Under the pieces are notes generated by a model that was not told the DNA's origin, did not search any database, and saw nothing but the letters and a program-made list of their open reading frames with translations. From NCBI GenBank assembly GCA_004214155.1, contig SGYQ01000006.1:38184-102183 (forward strand): DNA of 64,000 nt. The letters are read 5' to 3'. The translations under genes were made by a program, and so were the position numbers. Positions 38,780 through 47,701 of this stretch are shown here, one piece after another. Origin of the DNA: Burkholderiaceae bacterium (GTDB lineage Bacteria > Pseudomonadota > Gammaproteobacteria > Burkholderiales > Burkholderiaceae_A). How positions within the stretch are numbered: position 1 is the stretch's first letter; every line of letters starts with the position of its first letter.

Positions 38780-39727
38780 CTAGAAATTTCTTTTCACTAA
38801 TCGATTAGCAATATACCGCAAGAAATCGGCTTCCCCACCAAACTTTTCCAATGCTTTTAAAGCGGAGTGAAGACACTCACCCGCATATTCTTTTGCTTGC
38901 TCAACCCCGAGTAAGTCAACAAAATTTGGTTTATTTAGGACCTTGTCTCTACCTGCTTCCTTCCCGGTTGTTTTTTGAAGACCAACTGTGTCGAGAATAT
39001 CATCAACCACCTGAAACCCAACGCCGAGCCTCGAGATAAAACTTCTCATGCTTTTCGCTCTGTTGTCTTCATGAGCAACGTTCATTGCTAAATATCCCAT
39101 AGATACTGCCGCTTCAAACAAAGCTCCAGTCTTATACTTATGCATAATCTCCAAATCACTTTTTCCCAATTTGTTACTGATGGCGCAAATATCTATCATT
39201 TGCCCACCAGCCATCCCGGAAGCACCTGTTGCCTTACTCAATACAGAAATAATTTTGAATCTCCTTTCAGGGTAATTTTCTGACGAACAGAGCACTTCGG
39301 TCCCTAAAGTTTGAAGTGCGTCGCCTACAAGTAACGCAGTGGCTTCATCATATTCGACGTGCAATGTATTCCTTCCTCGCCGTAACCTGTCGTTATCCAT
39401 TACAGGGAGATCGTCATGAACCAACGAAAATGCATGCACACATTCTATGGCTGTTGCTGAGTCGAGTAGACATGTTCTTTCTGCCTCGCTCAAAGAAATA
39501 TATTCTTTCTTAGACACAGCTTCCGCTGCTGCAAATACCAGTATTCCTCTTAACCTTTTTCCTCCGTGTACCCCATACTCAATAGCTTCCCAGAATTTCT
39601 TTAGAACTCTCCTCGAAAACGAAAAATCATTCGAATATGTCATACTATTTTCGTGAAGATTAGAGACAGTTTTTATATTTTTATCAATGAGTAACTTTAA
39701 TGCTTTTTCTTCTGCTTCAGGTTCCAA
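38780..39727 (-). CDS. ispA: Farnesyl diphosphate synthase (geranyltranstransferase)
   Basis: Builds FPP from IPP and DMAPP. First Asp-rich motif SLVHDDLPVMDNDRLRRG, second DDILD in QVVDDILDTVG, and GGKRLRG near residue 52. The frame extends up to 39778, inside xseB. I use the TTG at 39727, with GGAAG 7 bases upstream and 13 bases after the xseB stop, because the distance to GGKRLR then matches E. coli IspA. 315 residues. Confidence 0.93.
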   Translation of the reverse strand: MEPEAEEKALKLLIDKNIKTVSNLHENSMTYSNDFSFSRRVLKKFWEAIEYGVHGGKRLRGILVFAAAEAVSKKEYISLSEAERTCLLDSATAIECVHAFSLVHDDLPVMDNDRLRRGRNTLHVEYDEATALLVGDALQTLGTEVLCSSENYPERRFKIISVLSKATGASGMAGGQMIDICAISNKLGKSDLEIMHKYKTGALFEAAVSMGYLAMNVAHEDNRAKSMRSFISRLGVGFQVVDDILDTVGLQKTTGKEAGRDKVLNKPNFVDLLGVEQAKEYAGECLHSALKALEKFGGEADFLRYIANRLVKRNF

Positions 39728-39740
39728 GGTAATTCTTCCA

Positions 39741-39971
39741 TCATAACTTTGTCTTAGTTTTTTTCGTTGACACCCCATCTAAATCTCTACGCTCAATTAT
39801 TTCAACCTTATTTTGTGCATCTTCTAAGATTTTTTTTGCTAACTTTATCCTAGCAAGTGCCTCAGTATAATTTTCCACAGCCGCTTCAAGGGTTAGATTA
39901 TTGTTTTCTAGATCTATCAAAATTTTTTCCGCATAAGACACGTGCTCCTCAAAGCTAATATCCCGCGACAC
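39741..39971 (-). CDS. xseB: Exodeoxyribonuclease VII small subunit
   Basis: Helical accessory subunit of ExoVII, partner of XseA (28.4 kb). SFEEHVSYAEKIL, LTLEAAVENYTEAL and CxxxL-like spacing with KKILEDAQNKVEII are the family pattern. 76 residues. First gene of the xseB-ispA-dxs operon; divergent from the Rieske oxygenase with ~115 bases between starts. Confidence 0.93.
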   Translation of the reverse strand: MSRDISFEEHVSYAEKILIDLENNNLTLEAAVENYTEALARIKLAKKILEDAQNKVEIIERRDLDGVSTKKTKTKL

Positions 39972-40086
39972 TTTTTTTTTTTAACTAGCTTTGTTGACCC
40001 GGACAAGGATTTCCTCTTATATTTATTTTAATTGCTACGACTATATTAAATTAGAATTTAGCCACCTGTCCACATACAGACTAAAA

Positions 40087-41181
40087 ATGCACTACACAAA
40101 ACTAAACCCAAATTCATTTTTTGATAATTCAACGCTTTCGTTAGAGCAAACTGAACTTTTTAGTAAAACCAATTATTTTGGGCATAAACTTATGGTACCA
40201 GAACATGGTTCCTACTTTGCATTGAGGCAACCTAACGAAAACAAAGTCATGATAAATGACCAGGGTATTATACGAGTTCTTTCAAATATATGCCGACACC
40301 GTAACGCAAAGATGCTCAGCAACAGAGGTACGATAAGCTCAATAGTATGTCCGATTCACAGATGGACGTACGACTTACGAGGTCAATTAATAGGCGCTCC
40401 AGATTGGGAGATGTTACCAAAAACCTGTCTTTCAGAGGATAAGCTTATAGATTGGAATGGACTTTTGTTTAAGAATTTAGCTGATTCGTCCTATGAACAG
40501 CTGATTGACTGTGCATTTTCTAAATATTTCTCTTTCACAGATTATTGTTTCCACAGTCTTGAAACCAACTTATGCAATTACAATTGGAAAACATTCATAG
40601 AAGTCTATCTTGACGATTATCATGTCAACCCTTTCCATCCAGGATTAGGAAATTTTGTGAATTGCAACAAATTAAAATGGTTTTTTTGCAACTCTTTTAG
40701 CGTTCAGGCAGTTGGTATCTCAGAATTTAAACAAAAAGGAACTTCTACCTATAAAAAATGGCAAGATCAGGTTATGAATTTTCCCAAGAATAGTAATCTT
40801 GAATGGGGAGCCGTTTGGATGTTAATCTATCCAAATATTATGGTTGAGTGGTATCCTCAAACAGTCGTTGTCAGTACGCTCTACCCTCTTGAACCTCAAA
40901 AAACTTTGAATATAACTGAGTTCTATTATGCAGAAGAAATAGCTCTGTTTAACGAAGAATATGTACAGTCTCAAAAAGAGGCATATAGAGAAACTGCCAA
41001 AGAGGACGACGAAATAGCTGAGAGAATGGATCAAGGAAAACAGACTATGCGGAACGGAAATAAATTAAATCCGAATTTTCTACACCCAACCTTAGAAAAA
41101 GGTATACCTGAATTCTATAGATATTTGAAAGAAAATAGTTCTACAATCTTAAGGAAAAAATACTTTGAACCCTCTGTTTGA
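40087..41181 (+). CDS. Rieske-type aromatic ring-hydroxylating oxygenase alpha-like protein
   Basis: A 364-residue oxygenase. The Rieske [2Fe-2S] ligands are in ICRHRNAKML and VCPIHRWTYDLRG; the mononuclear iron triad fits DDYHVNPFHPG (Asp, His, His). The frame extends upstream to 39991 but the true start is probably ATG 40087, where the family-like sequence begins; no clear Shine-Dalgarno. Substrate unknown. A homologue divergent from xseB-ispA-dxs is, to my knowledge, common in betaproteobacteria. No dedicated reductase adjoins it. Overlaps the next gene by 17 bases. Confidence 0.87.
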   Translation: MHYTKLNPNSFFDNSTLSLEQTELFSKTNYFGHKLMVPEHGSYFALRQPNENKVMINDQGIIRVLSNICRHRNAKMLSNRGTISSIVCPIHRWTYDLRGQLIGAPDWEMLPKTCLSEDKLIDWNGLLFKNLADSSYEQLIDCAFSKYFSFTDYCFHSLETNLCNYNWKTFIEVYLDDYHVNPFHPGLGNFVNCNKLKWFFCNSFSVQAVGISEFKQKGTSTYKKWQDQVMNFPKNSNLEWGAVWMLIYPNIMVEWYPQTVVVSTLYPLEPQKTLNITEFYYAEEIALFNEEYVQSQKEAYRETAKEDDEIAERMDQGKQTMRNGNKLNPNFLHPTLEKGIPEFYRYLKENSSTILRKKYFEPSV

Positions 41182-41992
41182 ATCGAGCACTGAAGTTACG
41201 CCAGATATATTGTTTGTTGATTGTCGACATTCACTAAATGATAAAGATTTAGGACAACGGCTTTACGAAGATCACCATCTTCCGAATGCGATATTTGCTC
41301 ATATAGAAAAAGATTTGAGCGACCCAGAAAAAATTTCAAAAAAAATCTACGGTCGTCACCCTTTGCCAGTTGCAGAGGACTTCATAAATTTCCTTCAAAT
41401 AAATGGGGTAAATTCGGACACTCATCTCGTTGCCTACGATGATGATGGAGGGGTGTATGCAGCTCGATTATGGTGGATGCTCAATTGGATCGGTCATCAC
41501 AAAATCTCTATTTTGAACGGAGGATTAAAAGCATGGAAAAAGTCAGGAAACCAATTAGAACATACAAAACCAATAAGAAAAAGAGGTCAAATTCAAAAAA
41601 AATCAGGACTTGTTCATCAATGGAAAATAGCCGAAATTTCAGCCTGGGTGGAATCTGAGAGGGATAATGAAATAGCGGTATTAATTGATGCCAGAATGCC
41701 GGAACGCTTTAATGGGCAAGTCGAACCACTAGATTTCAAAGCCGGCCACATTGCTGGAGCTCTTAATAGACCGTATATAAATAATCTTGAGGATAACGGT
41801 TACTTCAAATCCCCAGAAAAGTTGAGAAAAGAATTTCTAGAAGTTTTAAATTACACAAATCCAACTAGCGTAGTTCATATGTGCGGTTCTGGGATAACGG
41901 CTTGTCACAATCTGGTTGCCATGGAAATAGCTCAGTTAGTCGGAAGTAATTTGTACGTAGGCTCATGGAGTGAGTGGATTCAACACAATTAA
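41165..41992 (+). CDS. sseA: 3-mercaptopyruvate/thiosulfate sulfurtransferase (two rhodanese domains)
   Basis: Transfers sulfane sulfur to a thiophilic acceptor. N-terminal inactive rhodanese domain (FVDCRHSLND, GRHPLPVAEDF, LVAYDDDGGVYAARLWWML) and C-terminal catalytic domain with IDARMPERFNG and the active-site loop MCGSGITAC. The CGSG(I/V)TA loop favours mercaptopyruvate sulfurtransferase over thiosulfate rhodanese. Start TTG 41165 has AAGGA 9 bases upstream; 275 residues. Cotranscribed with the Rieske gene. Convergent to dnaB with a 4-base overlap. Confidence 0.88.
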   Translation: MNPLFESSTEVTPDILFVDCRHSLNDKDLGQRLYEDHHLPNAIFAHIEKDLSDPEKISKKIYGRHPLPVAEDFINFLQINGVNSDTHLVAYDDDGGVYAARLWWMLNWIGHHKISILNGGLKAWKKSGNQLEHTKPIRKRGQIQKKSGLVHQWKIAEISAWVESERDNEIAVLIDARMPERFNGQVEPLDFKAGHIAGALNRPYINNLEDNGYFKSPEKLRKEFLEVLNYTNPTSVVHMCGSGITACHNLVAMEIAQLVGSNLYVGSWSEWIQHN

Positions 41993-43344
41993 TTAGCAAA
42001 GTTTTCAAATTTGGTGTACCTGCCTAGAAATGTAAGTCTTACAGTGCCAGTCGGACCATTTCTTTGTTTGCTAATAATGATTTCTGCGGTCCCCTTGTCC
42101 GGACTGTCCGGCCGGTAAACTTCATCCCTGTAAATAAATAAAATTACGTCAGCATCCTGCTCAATAGAACCACTTTCCCTAAGATCAGACATTACCGGGC
42201 GTTTATCTGTTCGTTGCTCAACAGTTCGATTTAACTGTGATAACGCAAGGACTGGACATCGTAGCTCCTTTGAAAGACTTTTCAAAGAACGAGTAATTTC
42301 TGAAATTTCCGTTGTTCTATTTTCCCCTCCAACATTGGCAGACATTAACTGAATATAATCAATAACTATAAGTGCTAATCCACCTGTCATTTTCGAAAGT
42401 CTGCGAGCTTTCGAACGAAGCTCTAGGGGATTTAAACCGGGAGTCTCGTCTATGTGTACACCGATGTTTGTTAATTTATTCATACAAAGCATCAATCTAT
42501 CCCACTCATCTTGATTTAGTTTGCCCGTTCTAACTTTTTGAGAATCAACCTTTCCTTGCGAGCAAAGCATTCTTAAAACTAATTGCTCGGCACTCATTTC
42601 CATTGAAAAGATAGCTACTGGTAAGCCACAGTCCACCGCAACATGTTCCGCAATGTTAAGCGCCATTGATGTTTTACCCATGCTCGGTCGACCTGCAATA
42701 ATGGTTAGTTCTCCATCATGCATTCCCGCAGTTTTTTGATCTAAATCTATAAAGCCGCTAGGCTTACCAGTTACATCTGAAGGATTTGGATTATTGTAAA
42801 GCTCGTCAATATTTTTTATAACGTTTTTTAATAATCGATCGAAATCGAGCAAACCAAGAGCTGTGCGATTTCGGTTTTCACTTATCCTAAATATTTTTGC
42901 CTCTGCATCATCAAGAATCAAGCCGGTTGTTTTTGCTCCCGGGACAAGGGCCATTTGCGCAATATCCTCAGTGGCTGTCAATAGACTACGCAGAATTGAC
43001 TGGTCTCTAACTATCCTTGCGTACTGCACTGCATGCGCAACACCTGGGGTCGCCTGAGCAAGCCTATTGAGATATGCAATTCCCCCGCATTGGTCATCAA
43101 CTCCCTGTGATTTCAATGCTTGATAAACGGTAACGACATCAGCCGGCTTGTTTTCGTCTATTAATCCGACAATGCTCTCAAAAATAATACGGTTCTCGGA
43201 TTTATAAAAATCCGAAGAGGATAAGACGTCTCCTATCTTCTCCCAAGCCGAATTATCTAATAGCAAAGCACCAACAACTGCTGATTCTGCTTCCGATGAG
43301 TTAGGGGGTAATTTTAAAGAAGTAGGAGTTGCTTTATTCTCCAA
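41989..43344 (-). CDS. dnaB: Replicative DNA helicase
   Basis: Hexameric 5'-3' helicase of the replication fork. The N-terminal DnaG-interacting domain begins LPPNSSEAESAVVGALL; RecA-type core has Walker A AGRPSMGKTSMAL, Walker B LIVIDYIQLM and the QLNRTVEQR loop with ESGSIEQDAD. 451 residues, no intein. Likely TTG start at 43344 with GGAG 7 bases upstream. Last gene of the rpsF-rpsR-rplI-dnaB group. Confidence 0.96.
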   Translation of the reverse strand: MENKATPTSLKLPPNSSEAESAVVGALLLDNSAWEKIGDVLSSSDFYKSENRIIFESIVGLIDENKPADVVTVYQALKSQGVDDQCGGIAYLNRLAQATPGVAHAVQYARIVRDQSILRSLLTATEDIAQMALVPGAKTTGLILDDAEAKIFRISENRNRTALGLLDFDRLLKNVIKNIDELYNNPNPSDVTGKPSGFIDLDQKTAGMHDGELTIIAGRPSMGKTSMALNIAEHVAVDCGLPVAIFSMEMSAEQLVLRMLCSQGKVDSQKVRTGKLNQDEWDRLMLCMNKLTNIGVHIDETPGLNPLELRSKARRLSKMTGGLALIVIDYIQLMSANVGGENRTTEISEITRSLKSLSKELRCPVLALSQLNRTVEQRTDKRPVMSDLRESGSIEQDADVILFIYRDEVYRPDSPDKGTAEIIISKQRNGPTGTVRLTFLGRYTKFENFAN

Positions 43345-43364
43345 AACAAAACTCCGCTGTAAAG

Positions 43365-43823
43365 TTACTTATCAGACATTTCTGGCACAACTTTAATACT
43401 GAGTTCCACTACAACTTCGCTATGCGGCGACACACGTATCAAGTGTTCCCCAGCTGACTTTATTGGACCTTCAGGCATGTTTACTTGCGACTTGGTTATT
43501 TCTATACCGTCGTTACCGAGTTTTTCGACAATATCCTGATTAGTCACCGAGCCAAATAATCTTCCATCTACCCCTGCCTTCTGTACGATTTCTACCACTA
43601 TTCCAGAAAGCCTAGACCCTAACTCTTGAGCCTTCTTTAATTTATCCGAAGCCTTTTGTTCTAATTCTACTTTCTGTCTCTCAAAGTCCCCTATTGCTTT
43701 TTGAGTTGCTCTTTTGGCCAATCCCTTAGGAATTAGAAAGTTTCTCGCATACCCATCTCTCACCCTAACAACTTCACCTAACTTTCCCAGCTTTGCTATT
43801 CTATCTAACAATATTACTTGCAT
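43365..43823 (-). CDS. rplI: 50S ribosomal protein L9
   Basis: Two-domain L9 at the base of the L1 stalk. N-terminal domain MQVILLDRIAKLG...VRVRDGYARNFLIPKGLA, a long connecting helix rich in Lys/Glu, and the C-terminal domain (LFGSVTNQDI). 152 residues. AAGGA lies 7 bases upstream of the ATG. Confidence 0.97.
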   Translation of the reverse strand: MQVILLDRIAKLGKLGEVVRVRDGYARNFLIPKGLAKRATQKAIGDFERQKVELEQKASDKLKKAQELGSRLSGIVVEIVQKAGVDGRLFGSVTNQDIVEKLGNDGIEITKSQVNMPEGPIKSAGEHLIRVSPHSEVVVELSIKVVPEMSDK

Positions 43824-43834
43824 GAAAAAATCCT

Positions 43835-44116
43835 TTAATGATTATCTGTAAAAGAGAGTAAGGCCAAAAATCTTGCCCTCTTCACAGCTACTGTGACTTG
43901 CCGCTGGAATTTTGCACTAGTGCCTGTTATTCGTGCTGGTATAATTTTGCCAGTTTCAGAGACAAAATCTTTCAATAAATCAATATTTTTATAATCAACT
44001 ACCTCTGGATTTTTTCCAGAAAAGCGACAAACCTTTTTGCGCTTGAACAAAGCAGTTTGGGTCTGCTTTCTAAACCTTTTTTTAACTGCATTTCTACCGC
44101 CCATTCTAGTACTCAT
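43835..44116 (-). CDS. rpsR: 30S ribosomal protein S18
   Basis: Core motif [23 protein letters not shown] followed by [36 protein letters not shown] end. 93 residues, with a basic N-terminal extension of ~25 residues ([11 protein letters not shown]). AGGAGA 6 bases upstream of the ATG. The usual betaproteobacterial priB gene is missing from the 52-base gap to rpsF. Confidence 0.97.
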   Translation of the reverse strand: MSTRMGGRNAVKKRFRKQTQTALFKRKKVCRFSGKNPEVVDYKNIDLLKDFVSETGKIIPARITGTSAKFQRQVTVAVKRARFLALLSFTDNH

Positions 44117-44168
44117 AAATTTCTCCTACACATACCCCAAGGGTTGCTTTCGATAAAAAGTCATCGTA

Positions 44169-44570
44169 TCAATTCTCTTGTGATGATACCCCTATCTCAG
44201 CTTTCTTTGCAGCCTCCTTTTGTACGACTCTCATCATGGCTGAACTTCCTTCTGGAATACCCGAGCATGAAACACAAAGGTGCCTGATGATAGCATCATT
44301 GAATTTAAAGGAGCGATCTAGTTCTCTAATATCGGATTTAGAACACTCAATATTGAACAGTAGGTAGTGTGACTTAGCAACCTTTAAAATTGGGTAGGCG
44401 AGTTGACGCCGACCCCAATCTTCCACCCTATGAACAGTGCCTCCTCGAGTAGTTACAAAGCTTTTACATCTATCAATCATACCCGGGACCTGCTCGCTTT
44501 GATCGGGATGAACCATTAATACCAACTCGTAGTGACGAGTTTCAGTAGCAATAATCTTGCTGCTTTCCAA
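44169..44570 (-). CDS. rpsF: 30S ribosomal protein S6
   Basis: Binds S18 on the small-subunit platform. [31 protein letters not shown] and [11 protein letters not shown] are the family signature. 133 residues. No ATG is available near the usual MRHYE start; the best start is TTG 44570 with GGAG 8 bases upstream, adding ~11 residues ([10 protein letters not shown]) to the N-terminus. First gene of the ribosomal group. Confidence 0.94.
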   Translation of the reverse strand: MESSKIIATETRHYELVLMVHPDQSEQVPGMIDRCKSFVTTRGGTVHRVEDWGRRQLAYPILKVAKSHYLLFNIECSKSDIRELDRSFKFNDAIIRHLCVSCSGIPEGSSAMMRVVQKEAAKKAEIGVSSQEN

Positions 44571-44714
44571 ATGCTTTTCTCCTATGGTTAAAGCGACGCG
44601 TTGATACCGCGGCGCAGGATGTATGAGTCTACCAAATAAAACGGGTATTTACAATCTGAGTTCCCACAAATTTTTTACAGAATATAGAACCTGGCTCAAC
44701 ACTGGATAGCAAAC

Positions 44715-44723
44715 TGGTATACT
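44715..44723 (+). promoter_or_regulatory. Extended -10 promoter element for fdxA
   Basis: TG-G-TATACT, an extended -10 box, 22 bases before the fdxA ATG. The predicted -35 position (44695-44700, CTCAAC) is poor, which fits an extended -10 promoter. It lies in the 174-base divergent gap between rpsF and fdxA. Confidence 0.45.
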
Positions 44724-44744
44724 ACTTATTTTTACACGAAAACC

Positions 44745-45068
44745 ATGACACATATAGTTACTGAAAGTTGTATAAAATGTCGTTACACCGACTGTGTTGA
44801 CGTCTGCCCTGTAGATTGCTTTCGAAAGGGTCCGAATTTTCTTGTTATTGACCCGGAGGAGTGCATTGACTGTGCTGTTTGTATCCCTGAATGCCCGGTG
44901 GAAGCGATTTACGCAGAGGAAGACGTTCCCGAAGATCAAAAGGAGTTTGTTGAAATTAATGCAGAATTGAGTAAACTGTGGCCAAGCATTACTCGCGCTG
45001 AAAGTCACCTCGATGATGCTGATGAGTGGGCAAATGTTACGGAAAAAAAACAGCATCTTGAGCGATAA
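44745..45068 (+). CDS. fdxA: 7Fe ferredoxin (3Fe-4S/4Fe-4S), FdxA type
   Basis: Low-potential electron carrier. Starts THIVTESCIKCRYTDCVDVCPVD and continues with the second cluster motif CIDCAVCIPECPVEA; cysteine spacing fits one [3Fe-4S] and one [4Fe-4S] cluster. C-terminal acidic helix (EINAELSKLWPSI) as in Azotobacter ferredoxin I-type proteins. 107 residues. Followed by a ferredoxin-NADP reductase and a polyferredoxin, an apparent electron-transfer unit. Confidence 0.95.
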   Translation: MTHIVTESCIKCRYTDCVDVCPVDCFRKGPNFLVIDPEECIDCAVCIPECPVEAIYAEEDVPEDQKEFVEINAELSKLWPSITRAESHLDDADEWANVTEKKQHLER

Positions 45069-45104
45069 AGTATTACTTATCAATTGCCTTAACTTGTTGA
45101 AATA

Positions 45105-45917
45105 GTGCAGATCAACAATGTAAATTTAGTTTCAGTAAAATATCCTGCTGAAAACATTTTTCGTATTGAGATTGATCGACCGGCTGGCTTTAATTTCAAA
45201 CCTGGTCAGTTCGCAAGGATAGGTATCAGTCCAAATAATGAGGGCTCCAATGAGATTTGGAGAGCCCAAACAATTGTATCAAGAGCCGAAGAAGATAAAA
45301 CGTTGGTATTTTATATCGTTTATTTAGAGGGAAATCCTTTCAGCGACGCATTAAAAAAAATCAAGTCTGGTGATAAGATTCATTTAGACGATCTACCATA
45401 CGGACACTTTACTCTAGATCGTTTTGGTCCCGGGGGCGATCTTTGGCTCTTTTCTACCGGTACCGGAGTCGCTCCTTACTTATGCATGCTTCAACAAGAA
45501 AAAATTTGGGAGAACTTTTCCACGATAACTCTTATATGTAGCTTTAGGGATCAAACACAATTCGTCTACCGAGACACTTTGCCTTTGGAATTTGAAAAAC
45601 TAGCTGATTTTCAGAACGCAAATTACCAAAAGTTCTCATTTATACCGATTTATACTAGGGAAAAGGTTGTTTCTGATTGTATTGTTAGAGGGGTAAAAAC
45701 AACAAATACTTTTTCTAGAGGATATTTCGAGAAACTAATTACTAACGGTGAATTAAATTATATTTTGGAAAATTCTATCTCAGATATAAACTCTAAAGTT
45801 ATGTTGTCGGGTAATCCGAACATGATCAAAACAACTAGAGATTTTTTAAAAACGTTAGGTTTGCGATCTAGCAGACGAAACGAACCTGGAAATATCGCTG
45901 TGGAAAATTACTGGTGA
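45105..45917 (+). CDS. fpr: Ferredoxin-NADP+ reductase family flavoprotein
   Basis: Moves electrons between NADPH and ferredoxin/flavodoxin. FAD domain (FKPGQFARIGI), NADP domain with FSTGTGVAPYLCM and VMLSGNPNMIK, and a C-terminus ending in VENYW typical of the bacterial Fpr class. The FAD motif normally RxYS reads Arg53-Ala-Gln55-Thr56-Ile-Val-Ser59, so the flavin-stacking Tyr is replaced. 270 residues. GTG start at 45105, no good Shine-Dalgarno. Overlaps the next gene by 4 bases (GTGA). Confidence 0.85.
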   Translation: MQINNVNLVSVKYPAENIFRIEIDRPAGFNFKPGQFARIGISPNNEGSNEIWRAQTIVSRAEEDKTLVFYIVYLEGNPFSDALKKIKSGDKIHLDDLPYGHFTLDRFGPGGDLWLFSTGTGVAPYLCMLQQEKIWENFSTITLICSFRDQTQFVYRDTLPLEFEKLADFQNANYQKFSFIPIYTREKVVSDCIVRGVKTTNTFSRGYFEKLITNGELNYILENSISDINSKVMLSGNPNMIKTTRDFLKTLGLRSSRRNEPGNIAVENYW

Positions 45918-46477
45918 GAGGGACAAAAGAGGAGGTAATAGTTATTGAACAGATAGACAACTGTTTACCTCAAATCCACTGTCAAAAATGTGGGTTTGTT
46001 TCTTGCTTGCCCTACGCAAAAGCTATCGTTAAAAAAAAGACTAACATATACAAGTGTGAGCCAGGCGGGTCTAACGTGGTTCAAAAGCTTGGAGATATTA
46101 CCGGGGAACAAATCATCAGAGCCAATATTAAAGATACTCCTCCTGAATTGGTTTATATCAACCCAGAGGCGTGCATAGGTTGCACATTATGCATTCAAAA
46201 ATGCCCCGTTGATGCTATTGCAGGTGCTGAGGGGTTTTTACATACTGTTATCGTTGATGAATGCAACGGTTGTGGCATTTGTGTAAGCTCTTGCCCTGTG
46301 GACTGCATCACTGAAAAGAAACGAACGAAGGATAATCCATGGACTGATGCCAAAGCTAATATTAGTAAAACGAGGTTCTATGAAAAAAGGGCTAGAAAGA
46401 AAAAACTACGACTCGAGGCTGATGAAGAACGGCTTAATACTCTGAAACAGTTACTATTCAGAGAAGAGAAGGGATGA
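45914..46477 (+). CDS. RnfB/RsxB-like polyferredoxin (soluble form)
   Basis: Iron-sulfur protein with an N-terminal Fe-S domain (Cys17, 23, 26, 31, then the CEPGG motif) and two [4Fe-4S] motifs, CIGCTLCIQKCPVDAI and CNGCGICVSSCPVDCI. The membrane helix of true RnfB is absent, as in the short RsxB proteins of betaproteobacteria. Basic helical tail. No other Rnf subunit adjoins. Start may be GTG 45914 (coupled to fpr) or, about ten codons later, ATT 45944, which has AGGAGG 8 bases upstream. 187 residues from the GTG. Confidence 0.85.
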   Translation: MRGTKEEVIVIEQIDNCLPQIHCQKCGFVSCLPYAKAIVKKKTNIYKCEPGGSNVVQKLGDITGEQIIRANIKDTPPELVYINPEACIGCTLCIQKCPVDAIAGAEGFLHTVIVDECNGCGICVSSCPVDCITEKKRTKDNPWTDAKANISKTRFYEKRARKKKLRLEADEERLNTLKQLLFREEKG

Positions 46478-46557
46478 TTTACACAATTTGGGCGATTGAA
46501 ACCCTGGCTTCCTTCTAACAAATCTAGCTACCCAGGTAATTTTTGTGAAAAGCAAAA

Positions 46558-47685
46558 TCAGTTAAAAAACTCTTTAACTTTGTCCATCCAACTTTTGCTG
46601 TGCGGATTATGCCTTTCTTTATTTTTATCAACTGATTCATCAAACTCCTTTAGTAATTTCCTCTGATATTCAGTCAAATTTACAGGTGTTTCAAGAACAA
46701 CATGACAATAAAGATCACCGAAAACTCCAGATCGTACATTGGGCATCCCCTTTCCTCGCAATCTAAAAGTCTTCCCTGATTGCGTACCTTCTGGCACTTC
46801 AAAGCTAGCTTTCCCATTTAAGGTAGGGACATCAATGCTTCCCCCCAACGCTGACTTTGCAAAACTTACAGGTGCCTCACAGTGCAAATCATCATCCTCT
46901 CGTTCAAAAACATGATGACTCTTCACTCCGACCTCCACAAATAGATCGCCATTCGGCCCCCCATTTAACCCAGGCTCACCATTACCTGCTGATCTTATCC
47001 TCATCCCGGTATCAATTCCTGCTGGCACACTAACTTCTAATGTCTTATTTCTCTTTACTCTGCCGGCTCCATTGCAACTAGAGCAAGGCGAAGTTATTCT
47101 TCTTCCAACTCCCCTACAATTTGGGCAAGTCTGCTGTATGGAAAAAAAACCCTGCTGCATCCTCACTTGCCCCTGCCCACCACAACTAGAACAAATTTCA
47201 GGCTTAGTTCCTTTTTTACATCCTGAAGAACCACAATCTGAACACCCCTCCCAGGATGGGACCCTTATGTCTGTCGTTATACCGCTAGCAGCTTCTTCAA
47301 GCGATATTTCTAATCCATATTTTAAGTCGGCCCCTCTTAAAACCCCTCCTCGTCGCGAAGACTGCCTGGCGCCCCCTCCAAAAATATCTCCAAAAATATC
47401 ACCAAAGGCATCGGCAAACCCCGAGAAATCTCCCGCTCCTTGAGCACCGCCAGGGCCTTGTCCTACTCCTGCGTGCCCAAATCTGTCATATGCGTCTCTT
47501 TTTTGAGCATTCGAAAGAATTTCGTATGCCTCTTTGACTTCCTTGAACTTCCCCTCAGCATCTTTATTTCCCGCATTCTTATCCGGATGGTATTTCATTG
47601 CAAGTTTTCGGTACGACTTTTTAATTTCATCCGGGGACGCAGATTTAGAAATCCCTAAAACCTCATAAAAATCTCGCTTTGACAT
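46558..47685 (-). CDS. dnaJ: Chaperone DnaJ (Hsp40)
   Basis: Co-chaperone of DnaK. J domain with YHPDKN at residues ~32-37 (HPD), Gly/Phe-rich linker ([12 protein letters not shown]), four CxxCxGxG-type zinc repeats ([32 protein letters not shown]) and the substrate-binding C-terminal domains. 375 residues. Follows dnaK by 16 bases. Confidence 0.97.
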   Translation of the reverse strand: MSKRDFYEVLGISKSASPDEIKKSYRKLAMKYHPDKNAGNKDAEGKFKEVKEAYEILSNAQKRDAYDRFGHAGVGQGPGGAQGAGDFSGFADAFGDIFGDIFGGGARQSSRRGGVLRGADLKYGLEISLEEAASGITTDIRVPSWEGCSDCGSSGCKKGTKPEICSSCGGQGQVRMQQGFFSIQQTCPNCRGVGRRITSPCSSCNGAGRVKRNKTLEVSVPAGIDTGMRIRSAGNGEPGLNGGPNGDLFVEVGVKSHHVFEREDDDLHCEAPVSFAKSALGGSIDVPTLNGKASFEVPEGTQSGKTFRLRGKGMPNVRSGVFGDLYCHVVLETPVNLTEYQRKLLKEFDESVDKNKERHNPHSKSWMDKVKEFFN

Positions 47686-47701
47686 AAAAAATCGTTACCT
47701 G

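Noticed and set aside
44649..45083. 144-codon minus-strand frame opposite fdxA
   Set aside because: Entirely covers fdxA in antisense; the ferredoxin motifs on the plus strand are unambiguous.
46503..46536. Terminator between rnfB-like and dnaJ (CCTGG...CCAGG)
   Set aside because: Five-base stem with a 24-base loop and only a weak T-rich stretch; too weak for a terminator call.
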